A DNA stretch of 59,213 nucleotides from Bacteroidota bacterium. GTDB lineage: Bacteria; Bacteroidota; Bacteroidia; Chitinophagales; Chitinophagaceae. The position numbers were made by a program, and so were the translations under genes. Below the pieces are notes generated by a model that searched no databases, had not been told where the DNA came from, and worked only from the letters and a program-made list of their open reading frames with translations. The stretch is from positions 1-59,213 of the forward strand of contig JAPLEH010000015.1 of the NCBI GenBank assembly GCA_026391455.1, given 5' to 3'. This document shows positions 18,808 through 27,605 of the stretch, piece after piece; position 1 is the first letter of the stretch, and the number at the start of each line of letters is the position of its first letter.

Positions 18808-19030
18808 TGTTGTGTGGTTTTGGTTAAAAAAATAGCAGGTGTGAATGGAGGCCAGATAAACGCTAAATAACGACTAAGTATTAATTATTATGCCAATATT
18901 TATAAACAACTGTGGGAAACACGTAAAAAAACATTTTTGTGGATAAAAACCGGCCAGCGCTACTACCGTAAAATCCCGGTTATGCCTGAAAGTTAGAAAA
19001 AGTTTGTAGTAGAAAAAATTGAATGACTGA

Positions 19031-20389
19031 TCAGTTCAACTTATATACATCCTTAAAGTAATGTATCACTTCCCGGGCATCTGGCATGGCCTGCATATAA
19101 ACAGAAAAAACAGGCAGTGGTGATTTCAGTTTTAAAAAATGGGGCTGCTGATCCCGAAAGCAGGATTGTAAATAGTTAGTGTCAAGTTGCTGGGGCAGTA
19201 TCCTGTTGCCCAACTCCATGGGCTGTTCTAACCGGATACAACCGTGACTGTAAAACCGGTATCCGGAAAGAAAAGCGGTTTTATTGTTGGTGTCATGCAA
19301 ATAAACACCATAGGGAGTGATGATATTGAACTTTATCACACCGAGTGCATTATCACATCCGGTGGACTGGCGCATGGAATAGGGAAAATTTCCGCGGTGA
19401 AAAGCGGACCAGTTCATATTCATATGGTCCATCACCCGGCCCTTCCCGTCTATGATCTGCATATTATGCGCATCGAGCCAGGCAGGATTACTTTTTATTT
19501 TCGGCAGGTACTCGTTGAATATGATGCTGGGCGGCACATACCAATAAGGATAGAGTATAGCCTGATCACATACCGTTGCGAAACGGGGTGTGGGAGTGGA
19601 TGGTTTGCCCACAACTGTTTTCATGTCCAATACCACCTTATCATGTTCAACATACCGTAGTCTGGCCTCCGGCAGGTTGATGATGATGAATTTTTCAAAT
19701 CCGAAATGATGGATCCACCGGTACAGATTCATGGAACGCACTAACAGCTTTACAGTATCCCTGTTGTTTTTTACCTGATGTATCCGCAGTGCTGTTTGGA
19801 GTGCTTTGTATTCCTTGTGAACAGGTTCCAGCGAAAATATAAATTGTGAAAGTGAACCCGACACGATGGCCTTATATAATTGTTCCACTAATTGTTTATC
19901 AAGGGCCGGAGAAAAATCAATCGTGAGTTGATCATAGCCAACCCAGGGGCCTGTTTTATACCCTTCAAATACATCTTTGCACAAAGCAATGGCGGCATCC
20001 GTAAATAGTTTGTCCATTTGACGGGCATATATACTGTCGCCGACTGTGGGTACATGGGCTGATCGTAACTCTTGCAGGTAATACGCTGCTCCGATCAATT
20101 GTGTTCTTGCCGCACTGTCAATAAGCTGACACAGCAAAGACCGTCTTTTCATACCCGTTTCATCTGTCGTCATCCAGTACAACTGATCGCCGTTCGTCTT
20201 GTAAAAATCAGCTACCAACTGGGGGTAATAGAACCCTTCCCCTACCCTGTTGAATTTCTGATCAGGATAAACTGCAGGTTTGTCTGCCACTGCAAAGGTG
20301 GCGAATACTGACGCGAATAATAGTACGACTAGTTTGTGCTGATAATTTTTCACAACATAAATGTATGCTGCCCTGTTATCAAAAAACAT
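19031..20389 (-). CDS. L,D-transpeptidase (YcbB/LdtD-like)
   Basis: 452 residues. An N-terminal hydrophobic segment (about 19-35) should export or anchor the protein. Residues 40-240 match the scaffold domain of YcbB-type enzymes, and the YkuD catalytic domain lies at about 240-400, with His365 in YLHDT and the nucleophile Cys384 in SHGCIRLEQP. Such enzymes form 3-3 crosslinks in peptidoglycan or attach proteins to it and are not blocked by most penicillins. The distance between domains lacks an obvious peptidoglycan-binding repeat. The ATG at 20389 is the first in frame; a start inside the first 20 residues is also possible. Confidence 0.88.
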   Translation of the reverse strand: MFFDNRAAYIYVVKNYQHKLVVLLFASVFATFAVADKPAVYPDQKFNRVGEGFYYPQLVADFYKTNGDQLYWMTTDETGMKRRSLLCQLIDSAARTQLIGAAYYLQELRSAHVPTVGDSIYARQMDKLFTDAAIALCKDVFEGYKTGPWVGYDQLTIDFSPALDKQLVEQLYKAIVSGSLSQFIFSLEPVHKEYKALQTALRIHQVKNNRDTVKLLVRSMNLYRWIHHFGFEKFIIINLPEARLRYVEHDKVVLDMKTVVGKPSTPTPRFATVCDQAILYPYWYVPPSIIFNEYLPKIKSNPAWLDAHNMQIIDGKGRVMDHMNMNWSAFHRGNFPYSMRQSTGCDNALGVIKFNIITPYGVYLHDTNNKTAFLSGYRFYSHGCIRLEQPMELGNRILPQQLDTNYLQSCFRDQQPHFLKLKSPLPVFSVYMQAMPDAREVIHYFKDVYKLN

Positions 20390-20777
20390 GAAGCTGTTGT
20401 ACAGAAATATTGATTCTGATCACATAGGGCCCTTTTATCTAACATATGTTTAGAACGAATAAACAGAAAATCTAATGTAATTGCAATTCTATTCATGCTG
20501 CGATCTGAAGTTGATCTCTGGCCGGATATTTGCCCTCTTCAGCATACTTATAAATGCTCCTTGAAGTGCATGTTGAACGGAGGGGTAAAAGAATAACATC
20601 AGGAGGCTGTTTTATGGTCCTCATGTATCAATAACCCGTTTCGGGGACTTTTACTTTATACAAAACATTAAGCGGCAAGAAGCTATAACAAACTGACCAC
20701 AATCATAACAATCCTATGATGCAATCAGAAAACGGGACGTATTAAACAGATAACTTTAAAGACTAAAAAAACGTGTT
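20390..20777. other. Intergenic region upstream of the small heat-shock gene
   Basis: 388 bases between divergent genes, A/T-rich, with the small palindromes AACATATGTT near 20442 and AATTGCAATT near 20480. A TAACTTTA (one mismatch from TAnnTTTG) at about 20751 may serve the plus-strand gene. No CIRCE-like inverted repeat was seen and no gene is apparent. Confidence 0.4.
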
Positions 20778-21230
20778 ATGACAACAAATGCAGCAAGGGA
20801 ATGTCTGGTATATCCGGGTACCTATACACCGATGCCAGAAATGCAGGACATAGCAGGATCGGGGTCTTCACTGGAATGTAAACAGTCGATTGCTCCGGCG
20901 ATGAATTTGAATGAAGAAGCGGATTCATTTTTCTTCGAATTATTAATGCCGGGCATCTCCAGGGAAAATATTGTTGTGCTAACTGGTGGTAATCTCCTCT
21001 CCGTATTGGTGATTCCGGCTCAAAAAGGAGCTGATAGCCGCGCTACACTACAGGTACAAGAATTAGTACATGAATTCGATAAGGGCCAGATGGAGCGGCA
21101 GATCGAATTGCCTGCCAATGCCAATACTGAATTTATAAGTGCAGAATTTCACAAGGGCGTACTCACCTTACATATCCCCAAAACAAGTGGCACCCCAAAC
21201 ACAGAAAAAAAACAGGTAATCGTATATTAA
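20778..21230 (+). CDS. Hsp20 family small heat-shock protein
   Basis: 150 residues with an alpha-crystallin domain at about 42-145: an N-terminal strand with ADSFFFELLMPGISRENI, a middle acidic/basic loop and the closing VLTLHIPKT with the usual C-terminal IPK motif. The domain normally contains GVLTL, present here (KGVLTLHIPK). Small heat-shock proteins hold unfolding proteins until refolding by ATP-dependent chaperones. The N-terminal arm has the odd MTTNAARECLVYPGTYTPMPEMQ. Start ATG 20778. It precedes a phospholipase D family gene by 121 bases, possibly as a stress pair. Confidence 0.88.
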   Translation: MTTNAARECLVYPGTYTPMPEMQDIAGSGSSLECKQSIAPAMNLNEEADSFFFELLMPGISRENIVVLTGGNLLSVLVIPAQKGADSRATLQVQELVHEFDKGQMERQIELPANANTEFISAEFHKGVLTLHIPKTSGTPNTEKKQVIVY

Positions 21231-21270
21231 AAGGTAAGTTGCAGTGCTAAACTGAACGATTAATACCGTG

Positions 21271-21286
21271 CCGGGATATATCCCGG
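21271..21286. repeat. Perfect 16-base palindrome between hsp20 and the PLD gene
   Basis: CCGGGATATATCCCGG is self-complementary. It lies 41 bases after the hsp20 stop and 66 bases before the preferred PLD start. It could be an operator or a processing hairpin; nothing more can be said. Confidence 0.5.
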
Positions 21287-21351
21287 GAACAGTATTGGTA
21301 TACATCCTACCAATAGCGTTTGACCATTACCCGTTGCTACCACATTCATGC

Positions 21352-22554
21352 ATGAACAAAGAAACTTTACCTGAAAATACTGTTTCAGGAAATAAAGGGA
21401 ACAGTTCAGCAAAACTGATCCATGGCGGAAAAGACTACTTTTCCCTCCTGATCCAACTTATCAGCACTGCAAAGGATTGTATACACCTCCAAACCTATAT
21501 CTATGATGATGATGAGACCGGAAGGATGGTAGGAGATGCACTGAAAGCTGCGGCATTAAGAAAGGTAAAGGTGTTCCTGGTTGTGGATGGATATGCTTCC
21601 AGAGTTATGTCTGGCAAATACATTGATGAGTTGAAAGCGTCCGGCATTCAATTCCGTTTTTTTGAACCATTTTTCAGGAGCAGTCATTTTTATTTCGGAA
21701 GACGGATGCATCATAAAATATTCGTTGCCGATGCCACCTTTTCATTGGTTGGCGGAATCAATATTTCCAATCATTATAATGACTTGCCCGGAAACAACGC
21801 CTGGCTCGATTTTGCGCTTTATGCGGAGGGGGATATTGCGGCGGAGTTAACCGTGTTTTGCGATAGCACCTGGCACCTCTCCTCTCCCGTACCTATAAAG
21901 ATTCCCGGTGAAGAATCAAGCAGGAAAGTTGATACAGTCCGGAAAAAAAATCAACATATTTATATCCGGCACAATGATTGGGTCAGAAATAAAAACCAGA
22001 TTTCTGCTACCTATATCAAGATGCTGGGAAATGCGAAGTCACATATCCGGATCATGTGCAGCTATTTTTTACCCGGAAGGGTGATACGGCGTTTACTGGG
22101 AAATGCGTCTCGCAGAGGCGTACAAATCACCATTATTACAGCCGGCAACTCGGATGTAAAAATTACCAAATATGCGGAAAGATGGCTGTATGACTGGTTG
22201 CTCCGGCACAACATCACTTTATACGAATACCAGCCAACGATACTTCATGCTAAAATGGCTACCTGCGACAGTGAATGGATGACCATTGGCTCCTATAACA
22301 TCAATAATGTAAGTGCGTATGCCAGTATCGAACTGAACCTGGATGTGTACGATCCCATTTTTACCAGCAGCGTGGAAAAGGTCATAGATGAGATTATTGC
22401 AAAGGATTGCATCAGGATCACAGAAAAGAATATCGAAAAAAACAAGCACCCCTTCCGTCAGTTTTTACAATGGTTCTCGTATCAGGCCATACGCCTGATT
22501 TTATTCCTTATTACTTTTTACTATCGCCAGGAAAAGACCCGTTTAGCGAAATAA
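21352..22554 (+). CDS. Phospholipase D family protein (cardiolipin synthase-like)
   Basis: About 400 residues from the ATG at 21352 (MNKETLPENT); a GTG 84 bases upstream is in frame but gives an unlikely hydrophobic extension. Two HxK catalytic motifs are present: HHKIFVADATFSLVGGIN in the first half and LHAKMATCDSEWMTIGSYN in the second, each followed by the conserved Asp and Gly-Asn/Ser. They mark the two-domain PLD fold that forms a single active site through a phosphohistidine. Cardiolipin synthases have this arrangement, but the usual N-terminal membrane helices are missing; a C-terminal hydrophobic segment (LILFLITFYY) may bind the membrane. Substrate cannot be assigned from sequence. 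Confidence 0.85.
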   Translation: MNKETLPENTVSGNKGNSSAKLIHGGKDYFSLLIQLISTAKDCIHLQTYIYDDDETGRMVGDALKAAALRKVKVFLVVDGYASRVMSGKYIDELKASGIQFRFFEPFFRSSHFYFGRRMHHKIFVADATFSLVGGINISNHYNDLPGNNAWLDFALYAEGDIAAELTVFCDSTWHLSSPVPIKIPGEESSRKVDTVRKKNQHIYIRHNDWVRNKNQISATYIKMLGNAKSHIRIMCSYFLPGRVIRRLLGNASRRGVQITIITAGNSDVKITKYAERWLYDWLLRHNITLYEYQPTILHAKMATCDSEWMTIGSYNINNVSAYASIELNLDVYDPIFTSSVEKVIDEIIAKDCIRITEKNIEKNKHPFRQFLQWFSYQAIRLILFLITFYYRQEKTRLAK

Positions 22555-22743
22555 CGGGCAGCATCAGGCTATACACATTGGCCCGGTGAATATCTCCATC
22601 TACAAATGAGAATGATTGTTGTAAGCTATTTAAAAACGACCATCCGCAGGGAGTACAAAACTGAATAGCACTTCATTAATATTGTTATGGACCAACAGGA
22701 AATTACTCTCCTCGGTACGATACCGGATTCAAGTTCATTCCCG

Positions 22744-22779
22744 GAAAATAAAAGACCGGATGGTAACTCCACCCGGTCT
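22744..22779 (-). terminator. Terminator of the homogentisate dioxygenase gene
   Basis: AGACCGGG / CCGGTCT hairpin on the minus strand, followed by TTTTATTTT, about 47 bases after the stop at 22826. Confidence 0.75.
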
Positions 22780-22825
22780 GGCATTGCTTTTGTTGAAATG
22801 TTTAAGGCGTCCCTCGCTTGTAGCT

Positions 22826-23983
22826 TTACTCCGCCCAACTCATTACATAATTACTGTTTTCAATCTCCAGTGCCTGTTTGGTGATCATTAATGGGCGGAA
22901 CGTATCCACCATCACCGCCAATTCCTTAGTTTCTTTAGCTCCGATACTTTTTTCTACCGCACCCGGATGCGGACCATGCGGAATACCGGCCGGATGGAGG
23001 GTAATCATTCCACGGGTAACATGTTTACGGCTCATGAAATCGCCGTCCACATAATACAATACTTCATCACTGTCGATATTACTGTGATTGTAAGGAGCAG
23101 GTATTGCCTGCGGATGATAATCATATAATCGGGGCACAAAGGAACAAACCACAAATGAACTGGTTTCAAATGTCTGATGTATGGGCGGGGGCATATGCAC
23201 CCTGCCGGTAATGGGTTCAAAATCGTGAATAGAAAAAATGTATGGATAACAACATCCGTCCCATCCAACCACATCGAATGGATGAGTACCATAATGGAGT
23301 CCATAGAGCATGCCTTTCTTTTTGGCACGGATGAGAAAATCGCCTTTCACATCTAATGTCTGCAGGTCCTGCGGTGGGCGAATGTCTCTTTCACAATAGG
23401 GAGAATGCTCCATCAACTGACCAAAGCGGCTCATATACCGCTTCGGGAAACGTAAGGGAGAGAATGATTCCACAATAAAAAGCCGGTTATTGGCATCCTT
23501 GAATTCGATCTGGTAGATGGTACCACGGGGCAGTACAATATAATCGCCATAACTGAAAGGTAATTGCCCATACTGCGTTTTCACCGTACCGCTGCCTTCG
23601 TGTACAAAGATCAGTTCATCGGCATCGGTGTTCTTGTAAAAATAACTGGTCATGCTTTCCTGTGGTGCGGCCAGTACAATATGACAATCGCTGTTGACCA
23701 ATACCGGTATGCGGCTTTCCAAATAATCTTTTGCGGGCTTTACATGAAAACCTTCAAAGCAACGGTGGCTAAGCATTTTTTCTTCGGCCACCTGCGGACT
23801 TACATCCACCTGTGGCTCCGTTTTGATGATCTGTGTGGGCGGGTGACAATGATAGAGCAGCGCATAATCATCGCTGAATCCTTCCGTAGAAAATAATTGC
23901 TCGCTGTATAAGCCACCATCCGGTTTTCTAAACTGAGTGTGGCGTTTGTGGGGAATGGTTCCGAGTTTATAATAGTGAGGCAT
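22826..23983 (-). CDS. hmgA: Homogentisate 1,2-dioxygenase
   Basis: 385 residues. Opens the homogentisate ring in tyrosine and phenylalanine breakdown, using Fe(II). Family features include the opening HYYKLGTIPHKRHTQFRKPDG, the cupin segment VHEGSGTVKTQYGQLPFSYGDYIVLPRGT and the C-terminal HPAGIPHGPHPGA, whose histidines correspond to the metal site. The protein is shorter than the mammalian enzyme (about 445), as is usual in this bacterial branch. No other gene of the pathway is in the window. It is followed by a terminator and preceded by word repeats. Confidence 0.88.
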   Translation of the reverse strand: MPHYYKLGTIPHKRHTQFRKPDGGLYSEQLFSTEGFSDDYALLYHCHPPTQIIKTEPQVDVSPQVAEEKMLSHRCFEGFHVKPAKDYLESRIPVLVNSDCHIVLAAPQESMTSYFYKNTDADELIFVHEGSGTVKTQYGQLPFSYGDYIVLPRGTIYQIEFKDANNRLFIVESFSPLRFPKRYMSRFGQLMEHSPYCERDIRPPQDLQTLDVKGDFLIRAKKKGMLYGLHYGTHPFDVVGWDGCCYPYIFSIHDFEPITGRVHMPPPIHQTFETSSFVVCSFVPRLYDYHPQAIPAPYNHSNIDSDEVLYYVDGDFMSRKHVTRGMITLHPAGIPHGPHPGAVEKSIGAKETKELAVMVDTFRPLMITKQALEIENSNYVMSWAE

Positions 23984-24160
23984 GTTAGGAATTATGAATT
24001 AAAAATGATGAATTTTGAATGATACAGGTAAGCTCATCTTGGAAGATGTTGGTAAAACAGCATCATACCTGTTCTCTTCACTAAAAGCAAAATAAGGATA
24101 TAAAAATAAAATCAGGGGTATCAATATCACGACTGATTTTTAACTTTTAACTTTTAGTTT
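23984..24160. repeat. Intergenic word repeats upstream of hmgA
   Basis: GAATTATGAATT / GATGAATTTTGAATG at 23989-24020 matches the word family seen at 6745-6772. AACTTTTAACTTTTAG/TTTTTAACT at 24137-24165 is a second one. No clear promoter for hmgA was recognised here. Confidence 0.55.
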
Positions 24161-24253
24161 TTAACTAAAAGAAAGTTCAAGCATCGCCAGCAGGAAAATA
24201 TATTTCCATTTGCGCTTGTCGATATAGTAGGTAAAGTTGCGGTGAAAAAGCAT
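24161..24253 (-). CDS. Candidate small membrane protein, 30 residues
   Basis: ATG at 24253, TAA at 24161. The product begins MLFHRNFTYYIDKRKW and ends YIFLLAMLELSFS: a basic N-terminal part, then one hydrophobic segment. An exact TAnnTTTG (24294-24301) lies 41 bases upstream on the same strand. It is followed by word repeats and then hmgA, so it could be an independent small protein, a leader peptide or a chance frame. No homologue can be named. Confidence 0.3.
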   Translation of the reverse strand: MLFHRNFTYYIDKRKWKYIFLLAMLELSFS

Positions 24254-24293
24254 ATCCGTATTTTTGAGACCGGACCGGAATAATGATCGTTTA

Positions 24294-24301
24294 CAAATTT
24301 A
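24294..24301 (-). promoter_or_regulatory. -7 element on the minus strand upstream of the 30-residue frame
   Basis: TAAATTTG on the minus strand, exact match to TAnnTTTG; -33 TTG not clear. It could serve the small frame at 24161-24253 and hmgA behind it. Confidence 0.4.
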
Positions 24302-24311
24302 ATACTCTTTT

Positions 24312-24824
24312 TTGACACGAATCGGGCTTATATCAGACACACATGGCTTTCTGGACGAGGCTGTGTTCCAACACTTCGCCACTTGTGATGAAGTGTGGCA
24401 TATTGGTGATTTCGGTAGTATAGAACTGATAGAACAATTAAACGGTGCCTGGTCCGGGCGAAACACTCCCATTGTCCGGGGAGTATACGGCAATATTGAC
24501 GATGCCGCGATACGGTCCATCTTTCCGGAGCAGCTCGTATTCCAATGTGAAGGCGTAAAAGTAATGCTCCGGCATATCGGCGGGTATCCGCCCCGGTATA
24601 ATCCCGCTACCAAAAAAGAACTACTGCTTCACAGGCCGCAATTATTCATTGCCGGGCATAGCCATATTCTTAAAGTTCAATACGATGAAGCATTGGGTTG
24701 CCTGCATATGAATCCCGGGGCGGCAGGCAAACAGGGTTGGCATAAGGTAAGAACGCTGATACGCTTTGTAATAGACGGCACAGATATGAAGGATTGCGAA
24801 GTGATCGAACTGGGAAAACGTTAA
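24312..24824 (+). CDS. Metallophosphoesterase (YfcE/MJ0936 family)
   Basis: 170 residues with a TTG start at 24312, chosen because the family begins directly with the metal-binding strand MTRIGLISDTHG. Further metal ligands are GDFGS (residues about 37-41), GNIDDA (about 60-65) and AGHSHILK (near 118). These motifs bind two metal ions in phosphodiesterases of this class. The protein has no signal peptide and is cytoplasmic. Small members hydrolyse phosphodiesters; the physiological substrate is not predictable. It is divergent from hmgA. Confidence 0.88.
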   Translation: MTRIGLISDTHGFLDEAVFQHFATCDEVWHIGDFGSIELIEQLNGAWSGRNTPIVRGVYGNIDDAAIRSIFPEQLVFQCEGVKVMLRHIGGYPPRYNPATKKELLLHRPQLFIAGHSHILKVQYDEALGCLHMNPGAAGKQGWHKVRTLIRFVIDGTDMKDCEVIELGKR

Positions 24825-24899
24825 AAAGGCAATCTACCACTCATGTAAAAAGCCTGAAGGGCTTATGGAGAAGTTTTTACTTTACTTTAAAATAATTCT

Positions 24900-25328
24900 A
24901 TGCGGATACCTGCTACGTTACTATTCCTTTCCCTTTTTTGCTGTCCCCTTATCAAAGCACAGCAAACGGAAAACAGGTCAGAAATCCAATCCATCGAGTC
25001 GGTGGTCAATTTGTATTTTGAAGGCTGGGCTACCGGAGACACCACAAAAGTGGGTAAAGCGATGCACAGCACCTGTCAGTTAAAGTTTTTCAGTGATGGC
25101 AAGTTTACAACGTTAAGCAGGGCAGATTATTTATCCCGCTTTAAACCCCATGCCCGACCAGACAGTTTGGTTACCCGAATCGGATCCATGGACCTAACCG
25201 GCAATATTGCCTCTGTAAAAGCAGAAATCATAACCACCACCCATGTATTTACGGACTACTTTAATATGATCAAAACGGATGAACAGTGGTTTATTGTGGA
25301 TAAGGTCTCAACGAGAAGAACTAAATAG
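24900..25328 (+). CDS. Secreted NTF2-like protein (lumazine-binding-like family)
   Basis: 142 residues. Signal peptide 1-20 (CCPLIKAQ). The mature part has the cone-shaped NTF2-like fold: helix IQSIESVVNLYFEGWATGDTTKVGKAMH, then strands LKFFSDGKFTTLSRADYLSRF and VKAEIITTTHVFTDYFNMIKTDEQWFIVDKV. This pattern belongs to the 'putative lumazine-binding' family, whose members bind or hydrolyse small molecules in unknown ways. A paralogue lies at 27123-27548, with a serine hydrolase in between, suggesting a three-gene group of secreted proteins. The ATG at 24900 starts directly with the signal peptide. Confidence 0.8.
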   Translation: MRIPATLLFLSLFCCPLIKAQQTENRSEIQSIESVVNLYFEGWATGDTTKVGKAMHSTCQLKFFSDGKFTTLSRADYLSRFKPHARPDSLVTRIGSMDLTGNIASVKAEIITTTHVFTDYFNMIKTDEQWFIVDKVSTRRTK

Positions 25329-25411
25329 AAGGGACTAAAAAAAAGAAATGCCACTTCGCATTATAGCCCCTGGCGGATGAAAATAAAGTATACCCATTAA
25401 AAACAATTGAT

Positions 25412-26857
25412 ATGACAAAAAGGTCATTGCTGCTTGCCGTTTCCTGCATCTGTTTGTTTTCGGTCCTTACTCAAGCCCAGCAAAATAAAGAAGGCGACCG
25501 AAAAATCGATTCTTTGTTTGCTTCTTATACTTCCAACACCCCGGGTGTTGCTGTGGCTGTCGTACAAAATGGCCAGGTCATTTTCAAAAAAGGGTATGGT
25601 ATGGCAAATCTTGAACACCCTATTCCCATTACCCCCCAAACGGTATTTGACATCGCCTCGGTGTCTAAGCAATTCACCGCATTTGCGGTGTGCCTGCTGG
25701 AAAGCGAAGGGAAACTATCAACAGAGGATGATGTAAAAAAATACATTCCTGAATTGCCGGCCTATGCAAAGGCCGTTAAAATCAAACACCTGCTTGCTCA
25801 TACCAGCGGTTTGAAAGATCACGGAGCCGTGGCCTCTATAGCCGGTTATTTGACCACGGATATGATGAATACCAGCCAGGTATTGAAAATGCTGAACAGG
25901 CTTAAGGAAACCGACATCATGCCGGGAACAGCATTCCGGTATTGCAACAGCAGCTATGTACTGTTAACTGAAATTATAAAACGCATAACCGGTAAAAGTT
26001 TTGCCGATTATACCACCGAAAAAATTTTCACTCCCCTTGGTATGTTAAACACACGGTTTGCCGATAATCATCAACTACTAATAAATAACAGGGCACATTC
26101 GTATGAAAAAGACAATGGACGGTATTATTTCAAGCCCTCCTACAGTACCTCCCCGGGCCCTTCGGGTTTGCTTACCACCGTGGAAGACCTGGTGAAATGG
26201 GTGCAGAATTTTGAAAATCCTGTAGTTGGAACCCGGGAATTTATTGACAAATTCAATGAGGTATCGCGGTTAGATAACGGAAACAAGGTTTTCATACGGT
26301 TAGACGACGGCGATTCCATCTTTTATGCCAAAGGCCAGTTCGTAACAAATTTTAAAGGGGTAAGCCGGATTGGCCATGGAGGACATACAGCCGGTTTTCG
26401 TACATTTTTGGGGCGCTTTCCGGATCAGCGGATTTCAGTTATTCAATTGAGTAATGATGAACACAATGAAGATCTTGGCGGACGTTATGATATTGCCGGT
26501 TTTTATATTAAAGGACATCCCATGGAGAAAAAGGCGGTCAACACTGCCCCTGCCCCTACGAATACCATGGCGGTAACGGATAACTTTCAACCCGGTTTGG
26601 AAAAATTTGCCGGAACATATTATTGTGAAGAATTAGAGACCCGGTACCAGCTAGCCGTAAAGGGTGATAAACTCGTTATGTCGCATATCCGGCTGGATGA
26701 TATACCCTTGAAACGAACCGCAGATAATAAATTTACGGGGTCAGGCCCCAATACGTTTGGCTTTGAAATCGTTTTCATTAAAAATGATGCGGGAGGATTC
26801 TCCGGATTATCCATTTCAAACTGGGGTGCAATAAACTTAGTTTTCAGCAAAATCTGA
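25412..26857 (+). CDS. Beta-lactamase-fold serine hydrolase
   Basis: 481 residues with signal peptide (1-22, TQAQ). The nucleophile motif SVSK is at 83-86 (DIASVSKQFTAF), the second motif YCN is in FRYCNSSYVLL, and the third is represented by HGGHTAGF. This is the class C beta-lactamase / D-aminopeptidase fold. A C-terminal domain of about 100 residues (YYCEELETRYQLAVKGDKLVM) is a small lipocalin-like module found in many such proteins. Likely periplasmic; substrates may be peptides with D-residues or esters. It lies between two NTF2-like genes. Confidence 0.88.
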   Translation: MTKRSLLLAVSCICLFSVLTQAQQNKEGDRKIDSLFASYTSNTPGVAVAVVQNGQVIFKKGYGMANLEHPIPITPQTVFDIASVSKQFTAFAVCLLESEGKLSTEDDVKKYIPELPAYAKAVKIKHLLAHTSGLKDHGAVASIAGYLTTDMMNTSQVLKMLNRLKETDIMPGTAFRYCNSSYVLLTEIIKRITGKSFADYTTEKIFTPLGMLNTRFADNHQLLINNRAHSYEKDNGRYYFKPSYSTSPGPSGLLTTVEDLVKWVQNFENPVVGTREFIDKFNEVSRLDNGNKVFIRLDDGDSIFYAKGQFVTNFKGVSRIGHGGHTAGFRTFLGRFPDQRISVIQLSNDEHNEDLGGRYDIAGFYIKGHPMEKKAVNTAPAPTNTMAVTDNFQPGLEKFAGTYYCEELETRYQLAVKGDKLVMSHIRLDDIPLKRTADNKFTGSGPNTFGFEIVFIKNDAGGFSGLSISNWGAINLVFSKI

Positions 26858-27122
26858 GAGGTCGTAAGGGGCAATGCATGAACAGGCTTTTCACCTTTGC
26901 TTTATTGCGCTTATTAATAGTTCAGTTAAAATGGCTATCTGCTGGTAAACAAGCCCATAGATGATCAGAAAACTAATCTGTTTTCAATCCGATGCTTGGG
27001 ACTGCACAGATTGCATCACGCTATTTCTGACGATGCATAATACAGCATGCCCGCAAATAACCGTTTGTGTATTTCCCTTTCCCACCAATCGTATAATTCG
27101 CTATTTTCAATAAACCCGCTTT

Positions 27123-27548
27123 ATGAAATTAATAATGCTATGCCTGGCCTGTATATGTGTCACCAACAGTTTTGCCCAAACCAAAGAAGAAGATGTGGCA
27201 GCCGTAAAAACAGTTTGTAATTATTATCTCGATGGTGGCACCAATGGGGATAGTGTGCTATTCTCAAAAGCGTTCAGCCCCGGAGGGCAAATGCAGTATA
27301 TGCGAAACGATACGCTGGTAGTGGTATCGTTAAAAGACTTTATGGCCCGTATGCCCAATTCAGGAAAAAAAACGGAGCGAAGTACAAAGATCGAATCAGT
27401 TGAAGTGTATGGTAATACCGCTGTAGCAAAGCTTACGATCGAATACCCCACTTTTTATTTTCACGACATTATGAGTTTGCTTAAAACAAAAGAAGGATGG
27501 AAGATTGTCGGGAAAATCTTTTACCGGGAAATGAAGTCCAGAGATTGA
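27123..27548 (+). CDS. Secreted NTF2-like protein, paralogue of 24900-25328
   Basis: 141 residues. Signal peptide 1-18 (TNSFAQ). Same layout as the gene at 24900: AVKTVCNYYLDGGTNGDSVLFSKAF, LVVVSLKDFMARM, AVAKLTIEYPTFYFHDIMSLLKTKEGWKIVGKIFY. Function unknown; the shape suggests ligand binding. The 265-base gap before it carries no gene and a C/T-rich stretch at 27068-27090. Its stop is followed by a strong hairpin shared with the convergent gene. Confidence 0.78.
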   Translation: MKLIMLCLACICVTNSFAQTKEEDVAAVKTVCNYYLDGGTNGDSVLFSKAFSPGGQMQYMRNDTLVVVSLKDFMARMPNSGKKTERSTKIESVEVYGNTAVAKLTIEYPTFYFHDIMSLLKTKEGWKIVGKIFYREMKSRD

Positions 27549-27568
27549 GGTAAAAGCCTTTTTAAAAT

Positions 27569-27596
27569 AAAGCCCCCGCAACGTAGCAGGGGCTTT
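27569..27596. terminator. Bidirectional terminator between convergent genes
   Basis: AAAGCCCC-c-GC pairs with GC-a-GGGGCTTT around a 6-base loop; A/T-rich on both sides (TTTATTTT on the minus strand side). Confidence 0.8.
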
Positions 27597-27605
27597 ACAC
27601 ATTTT

